Positions 31,870 to 40,127 of a stretch of DNA of 44,467 nucleotides are shown piece by piece. Below the pieces are notes generated by a model. That model saw only the letters and a list, made by a program, of their open reading frames with translations, was not told where the DNA came from and made no database searches. The position numbers and the translations under genes are program-made. Source of the DNA: CALJTV01 sp034433775 (lineage in GTDB: Bacteria; Chloroflexota; Dehalococcoidia; GIF9; UBA5629). The first letter of the stretch is position 1. Each line of letters opens with the position of its first letter. Location: contig DAOUAI010000037.1 of assembly GCA_034433775.1 (NCBI GenBank), positions 1 through 44,467 of the forward strand, read 5' to 3'.

Positions 31870-32124
31870 CTAGTAAGCCTCCAGCGAAGCTCAGAGAGCC
31901 GGGTTAGGTGCGAGCCGGTGCTGGCGCAGAGGCTGAATGGACTCGGGAGCCGCAAACCGAAAGGAGTTTTTCTCCAAGTAGGCTTTGACGGAAAGGGCAC
32001 CGTTATCCAAGCCTAGGGTATCGCTTCAAGTGCGAAGCCGTACCTGAAATGAGATGGTTGCTAAAAAACCAAGTAGGGTGGCACCGCGAAGGAAAACCTC
32101 TCGCCCCTATGGGCGAGAGGTTTT
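31870..32124 (+). ncRNA. T-box riboswitch, tryptophan specifier (trp operon leader)
   Basis: The conserved T-box sequence AGGGTGGCACCGCG lies at 32075-32088, directly before a strong terminator. The stem I region begins near 31870 with the conserved AGAGAG and GCGAGCCGG segments. The specifier region GAATGGACTC places TGG at 31938-31940 followed by A, the usual context, so uncharged tRNA-Trp is the predicted ligand. Binding would stabilise the antiterminator and allow transcription of trpEGDCFBA when tryptophan is scarce. Confidence 0.92.
32093..32124 (+). terminator. T-box-controlled rho-independent terminator (attenuator)
   Basis: CCTCTCGCCC (32097-32106) pairs perfectly with GGGCGAGAGG (32111-32120) over a four-base loop, extended by AAAA/TTTT and followed by TTTTTAATTT. 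The alternative pairing of the upstream T-box bases with the 5' arm would form the antiterminator. trpE begins 26 bp later. Confidence 0.92.
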
Positions 32125-32150
32125 TAATTTTGCGTAATCCAAGGAGCTAA

Positions 32151-33617
32151 ATGTATTACCCGACACTCGAAGAATTGAAAAGGATAAAAGAGAGGGAAGG
32201 CAATATCATCCCAATTTGTCGAGAGATTGTTGCTGATCTGGAAACACCTGTCTCAGCATACCTCAAGATCAACCGTGGCTATTCCTTCCTACTAGAGAGT
32301 ATTGAAGGTGGTGAACGTCTTGCTAGATATAGCTTTATAGGCACCGATCCTTATCGGATTCTGGTCACAAAAAAAGAAGAGAAGGTCAACCCTTTGCCAC
32401 TCATTGCTGCAGAGTTGAACAAATATAAACTGGTGCCTGTTTATGACCTACCCAGATTCTGCGGCGGGGCTGTAGGCTATCTTAGCTACGAAGTAGCAAC
32501 GCACTTTGAAAAGTTGCCTGCTCCTGCCAAAGACTCTCTCGAATTACCAGAATCAATGTTCATGTTCGTCGATACCCTGCTCGTTTTTGACCATATAACC
32601 CACAAGATCAAGGTACTAAGTCACGTCCGGTTAGACAGCGATGTAGAAAAATCCTACCAGGAGGCAGTGGGAAAAATTGAAACTCTTATAGCTAGGCTGC
32701 AACAACCGCTGCCCCAGGCATGCACAGAACACAAAGTTTTCAGTGCTAGCAATGAGCACATTTCATCGAACTTCACCAGAGAGCAATTCGAGGCCAGTGT
32801 AAGAAAAGCAAAAGAATACATAACTGCTGGTGAAGCTATACAGGTGGTGCTATCTCAACGATTAGTAAGACCCACCGTTGCTAGCCCCTTTGAGATTTAC
32901 CGGGCACTAAGAACTTTAAATCCCTCACCGTATATGTTCTTCTTAGATTTCAAAGACTTCTATCTCCTTGGAGCATCTCCTGAAATACTGCTCAGGGTGG
33001 AGGATGGGATAGTGATGACCAGACCACTGGCTGGCACTCGCCCACGAGGCAAAAATCCCAGCGAAGATGTATTACTCGAACAGGAACTCCGCAATGACGA
33101 AAAGGAAAAAGCTGAGCATATTATGTTGGTTGACCTTGGGCGGAACGATATCGGACGCATCAGCGAACCAGGAACTGTAGAGGTCAGCAGGCTTATGGAG
33201 GTTGAACGCTATTCACATGTAATGCACTTGGTCACACATGTGCAAGGCAAATTAAGGCGAGGGCTAACACATTTCGACGCCCTAGAGGCATGCTTCCCCG
33301 CTGGCACTGTATCAGGAGCACCAAAAATTCGGGCTATGGAAATAATAGCGGAACTTGAACCTGATAGAAGAGGCCCTTATGCCGGAGCTGTAGGTTATTT
33401 CTCTCTGTCAGGCAACATGGATATGGCAATTACAATACGAAGTATGATCGTAAAAGACAGCACAGCATATGTACAGGCAGGCTGTGGAGTCGTTTATGAT
33501 AGCATACCCGAGCGCGAATTCGTAGAGACCATGAATAAAGCAAAAGCTTTACTCGAAGCCACCAACCAGGCAGAACAAAGTGGATCGAGAGGAGCAAGCA
33601 ATGTTACTTCTTATTGA
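32151..33617 (+). CDS. trpE: Anthranilate synthase component I TrpE
   Basis: A 488-residue chorismate-using subunit that makes anthranilate with ammonia from TrpG. The N-terminal regulatory part holds the segment LKINRGYSFLLESIEGGERLARYSFIG, close to the usual tryptophan-binding ESxE feedback site (LLES). Catalytic-domain signatures are ITAGEAIQVVLSQRL, PLAGTRPRGKNPSED, ERYSHVMHLVTHVQG, CFPAGTVSGAPKIRAMEII and AGAVGYFSLSGNMDMAITIR. AAGGAG lies before ATG 32151. It is the first gene of the operon and overlaps trpG by 17 bp. Confidence 0.97.
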   Translation: MYYPTLEELKRIKEREGNIIPICREIVADLETPVSAYLKINRGYSFLLESIEGGERLARYSFIGTDPYRILVTKKEEKVNPLPLIAAELNKYKLVPVYDLPRFCGGAVGYLSYEVATHFEKLPAPAKDSLELPESMFMFVDTLLVFDHITHKIKVLSHVRLDSDVEKSYQEAVGKIETLIARLQQPLPQACTEHKVFSASNEHISSNFTREQFEASVRKAKEYITAGEAIQVVLSQRLVRPTVASPFEIYRALRTLNPSPYMFFLDFKDFYLLGASPEILLRVEDGIVMTRPLAGTRPRGKNPSEDVLLEQELRNDEKEKAEHIMLVDLGRNDIGRISEPGTVEVSRLMEVERYSHVMHLVTHVQGKLRRGLTHFDALEACFPAGTVSGAPKIRAMEIIAELEPDRRGPYAGAVGYFSLSGNMDMAITIRSMIVKDSTAYVQAGCGVVYDSIPEREFVETMNKAKALLEATNQAEQSGSRGASNVTSY

Positions 33618-34164
33618 TAATTACGACAGCTTCACTTACAACCTCTTCCAGTATCTAAGCGAGCTCGGAGAAGAAGTGTTGGTTAGACGCAATGATAAGA
33701 TTAATCTCGAGGAAATTGAACAATTAAGACCGCATAGCATAGTCATTTCACCCGGACCATCAACACCCCTACATACCGGCATTTGCAATGATGTAGTCCG
33801 TTATTTTGCTCCCAAACTACCCATCCTCGGCGTATGTTTGGGACATCAGTGCATCGGCTACACTTTTGGTGCTACCATCTGCCGGGCAAAACAAATAATG
33901 CACGGCAAATCATCGCTAATATATCATGATGGTCAAGGAGTATTTGCAGGGATACCGAGCCCTTTTTCAGCTATTCGTTACCACTCGCTCGTTATCAAAG
34001 AGGGGCTCCCAGACTGTCTTCAAGTAACAGCCTGGACATCTGACGGCACGATCATGGGCATCAAGCATCGAGACTATCGCGTTGAAGGCGTACAATTTCA
34101 CCCCGAGTCGTTTATGACCGAATACGGCAAAGAAATTCTGAAAAATTTCTTGAGATTGAGATGA
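33601..34164 (+). CDS. trpG: Anthranilate synthase glutamine amidotransferase TrpG
   Basis: A 187-residue class I glutamine amidotransferase that supplies ammonia to TrpE. The catalytic triad is visible: Cys in LGVCLGHQCIGYTFG, and His and Glu in VQFHPESFMTEYG. It begins LLLIDNYDSFTYNLFQYL as usual. I chose ATG 33601, which has GAGAGGAG upstream; the open frame extends to 33580 inside trpE but adds a non-family start. It is a stand-alone TrpG, not fused to TrpD. Confidence 0.96.
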   Translation: MLLLIDNYDSFTYNLFQYLSELGEEVLVRRNDKINLEEIEQLRPHSIVISPGPSTPLHTGICNDVVRYFAPKLPILGVCLGHQCIGYTFGATICRAKQIMHGKSSLIYHDGQGVFAGIPSPFSAIRYHSLVIKEGLPDCLQVTAWTSDGTIMGIKHRDYRVEGVQFHPESFMTEYGKEILKNFLRLR

Positions 34165-34168
34165 CGAA

Positions 34169-35182
34169 ATGATTAGAGAAGCTATTTCAATTTTAATTTC
34201 AGGACAATCACTGACCACAGACCAAGCTGCACAGGTGATGCTCGAAATAATGGAAGGAGAAGCTACACCAGCCCAGCTCGGCGCCTTTCTTGTAGCGCTT
34301 CGACTAAAAGGTGAAACGGTAGAGGAAATTGTTGGGCTAGCGAAAACGATGCGAGAAAAAGCCATTCCTGTCATCATTGATATGCCAGTAGTGGACACTT
34401 GCGGTACTGGTGGCGATAGCTCACATACCTTCAACATATCTACTGCAGCAGCCTTCGTTGCAGCTGCAGCAGGAGCCAAAGTTGCCAAACACGGTAATAG
34501 AGCAATGAGCAGCCAATGTGGTAGCGCTGATGTGTTAGAAGCTTTGGGTATCCGTCTCGAACTTACCCCGTTCCAAGTCGTCAGATGCATCGAAGAAGTA
34601 GGTATAGGCTTTTTGTTCGCTCCCGTCTTTCATCCCGCCATGAAATACGCAGCTATGCCCAGGCGCGAAATTGGCATCCGCACTGTTTTTAACATTCTCG
34701 GACCACTTACCAATCCAGCAAAGGCTAAAGCACAGGTCCTAGGAGTTGCCGATAAAGCAATTGCCGAAAAAATGGCTCTGGCACTTTGCAAACTCGGAAG
34801 CCACCGTGCCCTAGTAGTCCATGGCGAAGACGGGCTGGATGAGGTAACTATCACAGGGAAAACCTTCGTCTGGGAGGTTAGAGAAACTGAAATACAAAGT
34901 TATACCATCACACCAGAAGAGTTGGGACTCTCAAGGGCCAATCTAGAACAGCTTAAAGGTGGAACTCCAAAGGAAAATGCAGAGCTACTGCAGGGGGTAT
35001 TCCGCGGCAAAACTGGTCCACAACGGGATGTTGTGATTGCTAATGCCGCAGCCACTCTGGTTGCCGCTGGTAAAGCATCGACTTTTTCAGAAGGAGCAGC
35101 ATTAGCCAGCAAAGCGATTGACAACGGTGAGGCACTGACTAAATTGGAGAACTTGATTAAATTCACACAAAATCTTAGCTGA
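34169..35182 (+). CDS. trpD: Anthranilate phosphoribosyltransferase TrpD
   Basis: A 337-residue enzyme that joins anthranilate to PRPP. Signatures are the helical N-terminus (LTTDQAAQVMLEIMEGEATPAQLGAFLVALRLKGET), the PRPP loop VDTCGTGGDSSHTFNIST, KHGNRAMSSQCGSADVLEALG, and RREIGIRTVFNILGPLTNPA. It starts 4 bp after trpG. Confidence 0.97.
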   Translation: MIREAISILISGQSLTTDQAAQVMLEIMEGEATPAQLGAFLVALRLKGETVEEIVGLAKTMREKAIPVIIDMPVVDTCGTGGDSSHTFNISTAAAFVAAAAGAKVAKHGNRAMSSQCGSADVLEALGIRLELTPFQVVRCIEEVGIGFLFAPVFHPAMKYAAMPRREIGIRTVFNILGPLTNPAKAKAQVLGVADKAIAEKMALALCKLGSHRALVVHGEDGLDEVTITGKTFVWEVRETEIQSYTITPEELGLSRANLEQLKGGTPKENAELLQGVFRGKTGPQRDVVIANAAATLVAAGKASTFSEGAALASKAIDNGEALTKLENLIKFTQNLS

Positions 35183-35194
35183 AGCTAACCAACT

Positions 35195-35971
35195 ATGTTT
35201 CTTAAAAATATTGTGTCAATAATTGCAGCAAAACTCGAGCAGCGCAAACAAGAAATGCCACTTGCGCGGCTAAAACAAATAGCTCTGGAAAAACCACCGC
35301 CTCTCGATCTAATGTCAGCTATAAAAGGCGAAAAGATTAAACTTATCGCCGAGATTAAAAAGGCATCGCCGTCAAAAGGTGTAATCCGTCCTAACTTTAA
35401 TCACCTAGAGATAGCGCAGATCTACGCTGATAACGGCGCCGCAGCTATTTCAGTGCTAACAGAAGGCGAATATTTCCATGGAAGCCTAAGCCACTTGAAT
35501 GAAATCAAAAACCTGCTGGGTGATAGATTACCGCTTTTGAGAAAGGACTTTATCTTCGACCCTTATCAAATTTATGAATCCCGGGCTTATGGTACCGATA
35601 GCCTGCTACTCATCGTAGCCATTCTAAAGCCCAAGCAACTCGCAGAATTGCTTGATTTGAGTCGCGAACTGGGGATGACCTGCCTTGTAGAGGTGCACAA
35701 TGAGGCTGAGCTTGATGTTGCTCTTCAACAAGGTGCCAAAATAATCGGGATCAATAATCGAGACCTGAACACTTTCAATGTTGACCTATCAACCACAGAA
35801 CGGTTGCGTCACTTAATACCGCCAAACCGAGTCATCGTAGCTGAAAGCGGAATACGATGCCGATCTGATGTCGAAAAATTGAAAAACTTGGGCGTTGATG
35901 CAATTCTTATAGGCGAAGCGCTGATGGCATCTTCCGACATTGCAGCCACAATGAAAGAATTTATGCAATGA
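35195..35971 (+). CDS. trpC: Indole-3-glycerol phosphate synthase TrpC
   Basis: A 258-residue TIM barrel that closes the indole ring. Signatures are LIAEIKKASPSKGVIRPNF (catalytic Lys), AAISVLTEGEYFHGSLSHL, LLRKDFIFDPYQIYESRAYGTDSLLLIV, IIGINNRDLNTFNVD, and VIVAESGIRCRSDVEKL with the C-terminal phosphate site ILIGEALM. The ribosome binding site before ATG 35195 is weak. The stop overlaps trpF by 4 bp. Confidence 0.97.
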   Translation: MFLKNIVSIIAAKLEQRKQEMPLARLKQIALEKPPPLDLMSAIKGEKIKLIAEIKKASPSKGVIRPNFNHLEIAQIYADNGAAAISVLTEGEYFHGSLSHLNEIKNLLGDRLPLLRKDFIFDPYQIYESRAYGTDSLLLIVAILKPKQLAELLDLSRELGMTCLVEVHNEAELDVALQQGAKIIGINNRDLNTFNVDLSTTERLRHLIPPNRVIVAESGIRCRSDVEKLKNLGVDAILIGEALMASSDIAATMKEFMQ

Positions 35972-36636
35972 TGGTCAAAATCAAAATCTGTGGAATAACA
36001 GAAACAGAACACGCACTGGCAGCTAGCGAGGCTGGCGCTGACTTCATTGGGCTAGTGTTTGCTGCCAGCCCACGCCGCATAACCATAGAAAAGGCAGCAC
36101 AAATTATCGATCGTGTCCGTAGTCTAAAGCACCCACCGAAAATTGTCGGCGTATTTGCCGATTCCGACGCCTCAGATGTAAATCGCATAGCTAAAATCCT
36201 TCACCTAGACTTTGTACAGCTTAGCGGAGAAGAATCATGGGAATGTTGCAAAATAGTAGAATACCCAATTATTAAAGCCATCCATGTTTCTTCCTCAGAC
36301 AGCTTTGACAGCATCGTACAAAAGATATCCACAGGGCTATCTTCTCTGCCAGACGGTAAATTTATCTGCCTGCTTGATACAAAAGTGGGAAATGCCCACG
36401 GTGGCACTGGAAAGACTTTTGACTGGAAAATTGCAAAAAGAATATGTCAACAGTTCAAGGTGATTATCGCTGGAGGATTAACCCCAGACAATGTCGTTAC
36501 ATTATTGAAAGAAACCAGGCCATTCGGGGTTGATGTGTCTTCTGGGGTAGAAACCGCTGGTAAAAAGGATGTAAACAAAATTATGCGTTTCATCCAAGCA
36601 GTGAGAAAAGCCGAAATTTGTTTTGTTGACAGGTAG
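35968..36636 (+). CDS. trpF: Phosphoribosylanthranilate isomerase TrpF
   Basis: A 222-residue TIM barrel that rearranges phosphoribosylanthranilate. The start VKIKICGITETEHALAASEAGADFIGLVFAASPRRI carries the catalytic Cys of the KICG motif. LLDTKVGNAHGGTGKTFDWKIA has the catalytic Asp, and IIAGGLTPDNV and GVDVSSGVETAGKKD form the phosphate site. It overlaps trpC by 4 bp (ATGA) and precedes trpB by 23 bp. Confidence 0.96.
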   Translation: MMVKIKICGITETEHALAASEAGADFIGLVFAASPRRITIEKAAQIIDRVRSLKHPPKIVGVFADSDASDVNRIAKILHLDFVQLSGEESWECCKIVEYPIIKAIHVSSSDSFDSIVQKISTGLSSLPDGKFICLLDTKVGNAHGGTGKTFDWKIAKRICQQFKVIIAGGLTPDNVVTLLKETRPFGVDVSSGVETAGKKDVNKIMRFIQAVRKAEICFVDR

Positions 36637-36659
36637 ATCTGGGCAAAGGAGGTTAATAG

Positions 36660-37847
36660 TTGGCATTTAAAAAGGGATACTTTGGAAAATACGGAGGACG
36701 CTTCGTACCTGAAACCTTGATTCCTGCATTGGACGAACTAGCAGTTGCTTATGAGGAGGCAAAGTCAAGCGCCGAGTTCTGGACTGAATTTGAATCGCTC
36801 TGCAGAGATTACGCAGGAAGACCTACCCCTCTTTATTTTGCAGAAAGGCTCAGCGAGTACTGTAACGGCGCTCAGGTCTATCTGAAAAGAGAGGACTTAG
36901 CACATACTGGGGCTCACAAAATAAATAACGCTTTAGGACAGGGACTGCTAGCTAAAAAAATGGGAAGGCGCAGGATAATCGCTGAGACCGGTGCCGGACA
37001 ACACGGTGTAGCTACTGCAGCAGTCTGTGCCAAACTGGGGCTGGAATGCGTCATTTACATGGGTGAAGAAGACATGAATCGCCAGTCATTAAACGTCTTC
37101 CGAATGAAGTTGATGGGGGCACAGGTAGTCCCGGTCAGCTCAGGTAGTCGAACACTGAAAGACGCCATCAACGAGGCAATTAGAGATTGGGTGAGCAACG
37201 TCGCTACTACCCACTATCTGCTTGGTTCAGTGGTAGGTCCCCATCCTTACCCTACAATGGTCAGGGACTTCCAGTCAATAATAGGCAAGGAGACGCGACA
37301 ACAAATCTGGGCACAATGCGGTAGATTGCCAGACTATATAATTGCCTGCGTTGGAGGTGGCAGCAATGCCATTGGAATCTTTCATCCGTTCCTTGATGAC
37401 AAGCAAGTCAAACTCATCGGCGTGGAGGCAGCAGGTAAAGGGGTGAACACAGGACACCATGCCGCCACGCTTGCCACAGGGAAGGTGGGAGTACTCCACG
37501 GCGCTAAGTCTTACGTCCTCCAGGATGAACACGGTCAAATTCGAGAGACCCATAGTATTTCCGCAGGACTCGATTACCCGGGCGTCGGTCCTGAACACAG
37601 CTATCTCAAGGACACTAGACGCGCCACATATGTAACCGTCACAGACGAAGGGGCGCTAAAAGGCTTCGAGTTGTTATCACGCACAGAAGGCATTCAGCCA
37701 GCCTTAGAACCAGCACATGCCATTTTTTACGCAACCGAACTGGCCAGCACATTGAGCCGGGAACAGATTATCGTTATTAATCTCTCAGGGCGCGGTGATA
37801 AAGATATAAATATTGTAGCTGAATTTCTAGGTAAAGAATATGAGTAG
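36660..37847 (+). CDS. trpB: Tryptophan synthase beta subunit TrpB
   Basis: A 395-residue PLP enzyme that condenses indole with serine. Signatures are KKGYFGKYGGRFVPETLIPAL, the PLP lysine in HTGAHKINNALGQGLLAKKMG, AETGAGQHGVATAAVCAKLGL, and the PLP phosphate loop CVGGGSNAIGIFHPF. The start is TTG at 36660, set by an AAAGGAGG ribosome binding site about nine bases upstream. It is the ordinary TrpB1 type, next to trpA, which it overlaps by 8 bp. Confidence 0.97.
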   Translation: MAFKKGYFGKYGGRFVPETLIPALDELAVAYEEAKSSAEFWTEFESLCRDYAGRPTPLYFAERLSEYCNGAQVYLKREDLAHTGAHKINNALGQGLLAKKMGRRRIIAETGAGQHGVATAAVCAKLGLECVIYMGEEDMNRQSLNVFRMKLMGAQVVPVSSGSRTLKDAINEAIRDWVSNVATTHYLLGSVVGPHPYPTMVRDFQSIIGKETRQQIWAQCGRLPDYIIACVGGGSNAIGIFHPFLDDKQVKLIGVEAAGKGVNTGHHAATLATGKVGVLHGAKSYVLQDEHGQIRETHSISAGLDYPGVGPEHSYLKDTRRATYVTVTDEGALKGFELLSRTEGIQPALEPAHAIFYATELASTLSREQIIVINLSGRGDKDINIVAEFLGKEYE

Positions 37848-38646
37848 GATTGCAGCAGTTTTTAAACTGACAGGGAGCGCTGCCTTAATCCCTTATGTCA
37901 CTGTGGGTTACCCTTCTCCAGAAAGTACCCTTAAGATAGTTGAATTACTTGCCGCTAGTGGCAGTGACATTATCGAACTTGGCATCCCGTTCTCGGATCC
38001 CCTTGCTGACGGCGTAACTATCCAAAAAGCAAGCTCTCAGGCGTTGCGGAATGGAGTAACTCCCAGACTCTGCTTTGAGCTGGTCAAAAAGATAAGAGAG
38101 AAAATCAATATACCCTTGGTTTTCATGACTTACTTTAACCCGGTACTGAACTACGGGCTAGAAAAATTCTGCAATGATTGTGCATCCTCAGGAATCGATG
38201 GTTTGATAATACCCGACCTACCCCCGGAGGAAGGCTCAGAACTCGAGAGGGCTGCCAAAAAATATGGGCTGGACCTTATTTATCTGGTAGCGCCAACAAG
38301 CACTGACGAGCGAATTAGGATAGTAGCACGACATACAAGCGGCTTTATTTATTTGGTATCGGTAACTGGCGTCACCGGCATTAGAGAGAAGCTGCCTGCC
38401 AACATAGAAGCATTCATTGCTAGAGTCAGAAAAATGTCCAACCTACCGCTTTGTGTAGGCTTCGGCATCTCCACCCCGGAACAAGCCAAGCTAGTAGCTC
38501 AACTGGCTGATGGAGTGATCATCGGCAGTAAGATAATCCAGCTTATGGAATCAGACCAGCAACTCACGAAGGTTGCTCAATTCATACACCAAGCACGCCA
38601 ATCCATCAACGAGGCAGCAAAAAAGATAGGTAAACCGTCCTCTTGA
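37840..38646 (+). CDS. trpA: Tryptophan synthase alpha subunit TrpA
   Basis: A 268-residue TIM barrel that releases indole from indole-glycerol phosphate. Signatures are ALIPYVTVGYPSPESTLKI, IIELGIPFSDPLADGVTIQKASSQAL (catalytic Glu, then Asp of the FSDP region), GLIIPDLPPEEGSEL, GFIYLVSVTGVTGIR and LCVGFGISTPEQAKLV. It is the last gene of the trp operon. Its end faces the 3' end of the tmRNA gene 15 bp away, with no obvious terminator between them. Confidence 0.96.
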   Translation: MSRIAAVFKLTGSAALIPYVTVGYPSPESTLKIVELLAASGSDIIELGIPFSDPLADGVTIQKASSQALRNGVTPRLCFELVKKIREKINIPLVFMTYFNPVLNYGLEKFCNDCASSGIDGLIIPDLPPEEGSELERAAKKYGLDLIYLVAPTSTDERIRIVARHTSGFIYLVSVTGVTGIREKLPANIEAFIARVRKMSNLPLCVGFGISTPEQAKLVAQLADGVIIGSKIIQLMESDQQLTKVAQFIHQARQSINEAAKKIGKPSS

Positions 38647-38661
38647 ACCCCTTAAATTCTC

Positions 38662-39007
38662 TGGTGGAGGCGGGGGAGAGTTGAACTCCCCGTCCAGAAG
38701 AAGGTTGCCAGAATCTACTACAGGTTTAGTCAGCTGTTTAATCTCGCCCGGCTATCATCCGCTGACCGCTGACAACCAGGCCAGTCGATAAGTCTTACCC
38801 GCCCCTATCGACGTCGAGGTCGGCGCACCCTGACTTTTCGGCGCTCAGTCCCAACCTGTCAGGGCAAGGTCAGGCTGAACGTGCAACCTCAATTAGGCTG
38901 CAATCGGAACTGCTTCGGCAGTTGTCTTTTGCCACCTGTTTAACGAGGTGGATGGCACCTCGACCTGCTATTCTGTAGGCCCTCTCCTGTCGACGCCTCG
39001 CGCCCCC
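38662..39007 (-). ncRNA. ssrA: Transfer-messenger RNA (tmRNA)
   Basis: The ends form a tRNA-like acceptor stem: the 5' GGGGGCG (from 39007) pairs with CGCCTCC near the 3' end, and CCA is encoded (38664-38662). The 3' part carries the T-arm signature GTTCAAC between paired GGGGA and TCCCC. The length of 346 nt is normal. The tag-coding region lies near 38893-38930. One frame ends in the residues AEAVPIAA before TAA at 38895-38893; a second frame from the GCA near 38932 reads AKDNC and ends at a later TGA. I could not decide which is used. smpB lies 19 bp upstream on the same strand. Confidence 0.93.
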
Positions 39008-39026
39008 ATGACAACGCCTACAGTTG

Positions 39027-39482
39027 TTAAAGTTTCCGCCGCAACTCCCGCCCTATCTCCCTCTCTGCCTCACGGCGAGCAATCACCTCTCGTTTATCAT
39101 GAATCCTCTTACCCTTAGCCACACCCAGCTCTACTTTCGCCATTCTACCTTTAATATACAGTCTTAAAGGCACTAAAGTCAAACCTTTCCTACTTACAAG
39201 ACCGGTAAGTTCATCTATCTGATTACGGTGTAACAAGAGTTTGCGCGGGCGATTCGGGTCGTGGTTCTGATAACCACCGGCTTGATAAGCCGCGATATGT
39301 GAATTGTATAACCATAGCTCATTGCCTTCAGGTCTGGCATAAGCATCACGAATATTTACCCTGCCCGCCCGGACCGATTTGATCTCAGTGCCAGTTAAAG
39401 CAATGCCCGCCTCCAAGCTCTCAAGAATATGATAATCGTGATAAGCCTTTCGATTGACTGTGATCGTCTTTATTTCCGCCAT
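39027..39482 (-). CDS. smpB: SsrA-binding protein SmpB
   Basis: A 151-residue beta-barrel protein that binds tmRNA and brings it to stalled ribosomes. Signatures are ITVNRKAYHDYHILESLEAGIALTGTEIKSVRAGRVNIRDAYA, LYNSHIAAY, PRKLLLHRNQIDELTGLVSRKGLTLVPLRLYIK, and the basic tail GKRIHDKREVIARREAEREIGRELRRKL. It is followed after 19 bp by the tmRNA gene, so the two are probably made from one transcript. No clear ribosome binding site precedes ATG 39482; an inverted repeat TGATA...TATCA lies just upstream at 39486-39501. Confidence 0.96.
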   Translation of the reverse strand: MAEIKTITVNRKAYHDYHILESLEAGIALTGTEIKSVRAGRVNIRDAYARPEGNELWLYNSHIAAYQAGGYQNHDPNRPRKLLLHRNQIDELTGLVSRKGLTLVPLRLYIKGRMAKVELGVAKGKRIHDKREVIARREAEREIGRELRRKL

Positions 39483-39617
39483 GTATGATAAAATTCTATC
39501 ACTATTGCCCTAAGTAATGCAGGACATGCGTGGACTACGCCAACTACTTGACTACCTGCTGAGGACGCAGCGTAAACTGCAGGGCTACATCCGACCAAAA
39601 AATCGGGGGTGTTCACC

Positions 39618-40124
39618 ATGACGACCAACACCAAGTACTGGTTAACCATAGTCGCTATCCTGGTAGTGAGTTTACTCACTGGCAGTGTGCTCCTGGTGCT
39701 TAGACATGAAAAACACAAACCTGCTGAAATCATCCTGTCAGAAAGCCCGAAGCCAGAATGCTACGGAGAGATTTATATCGGCGGTGCAGTAACCAACCCG
39801 GGCTTTTATCCCCTTAGGAGAGAAGACACTATCGAAAGCCTTATATCATCCGCGGGGCTCAGCCCTGATGCAGACTTGAGCCGCATAAAAATCTATATAC
39901 CCAGAAACGGTGAAACACAACAGACACAAAAAGTAAACCTCAATCGAGCTGAAACTTGGTTAATCAGTGCCTTACCCGGTATTGGCATAGAAACAGCTCA
40001 AGCTATTGTTGATTACCGTAACCAGCACGGTCCGTTTCGTAGAATAGAAGACTTACTTAAAGTAAGAGGCTTTGGTAGCAACACGTTGACCAAGATTAAG
40101 GATCTGGTAACCTTAGAGGAATGA
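39618..40124 (+). CDS. comEA: Competence protein ComEA (DNA-binding, membrane-anchored)
   Basis: A 168-residue protein with an N-terminal membrane anchor (YWLTIVAILVVSLLTGSVLLVL), an SLBB-like domain (IYIGGAVTNPGFYPLRREDTIESLISSAGL) and a C-terminal helix-hairpin-helix pair (VNLNRAETWLISALPGIGIETAQAIVDYRNQHGPFRRIEDLLKVRGFG) that binds DNA outside the cell. I chose ATG 39618, with GGGGGTG upstream; GTG 39609 is an alternative. comEC follows after 3 bp. These proteins take part in DNA uptake. Confidence 0.94.
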   Translation: MTTNTKYWLTIVAILVVSLLTGSVLLVLRHEKHKPAEIILSESPKPECYGEIYIGGAVTNPGFYPLRREDTIESLISSAGLSPDADLSRIKIYIPRNGETQQTQKVNLNRAETWLISALPGIGIETAQAIVDYRNQHGPFRRIEDLLKVRGFGSNTLTKIKDLVTLEE

Positions 40125-40127
40125 GCA

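Noticed and set aside
31664..31873. Plus-strand 69-residue frame in the trp-tup gap
   Set aside because: It crosses both predicted promoters and the riboswitch region, has no ribosome binding site and no recognisable domain.
39573..39603. TTGACT-N19-TAAACT as a comEA promoter
   Set aside because: The 19-bp spacer and position are marginal, so not listed as a feature.
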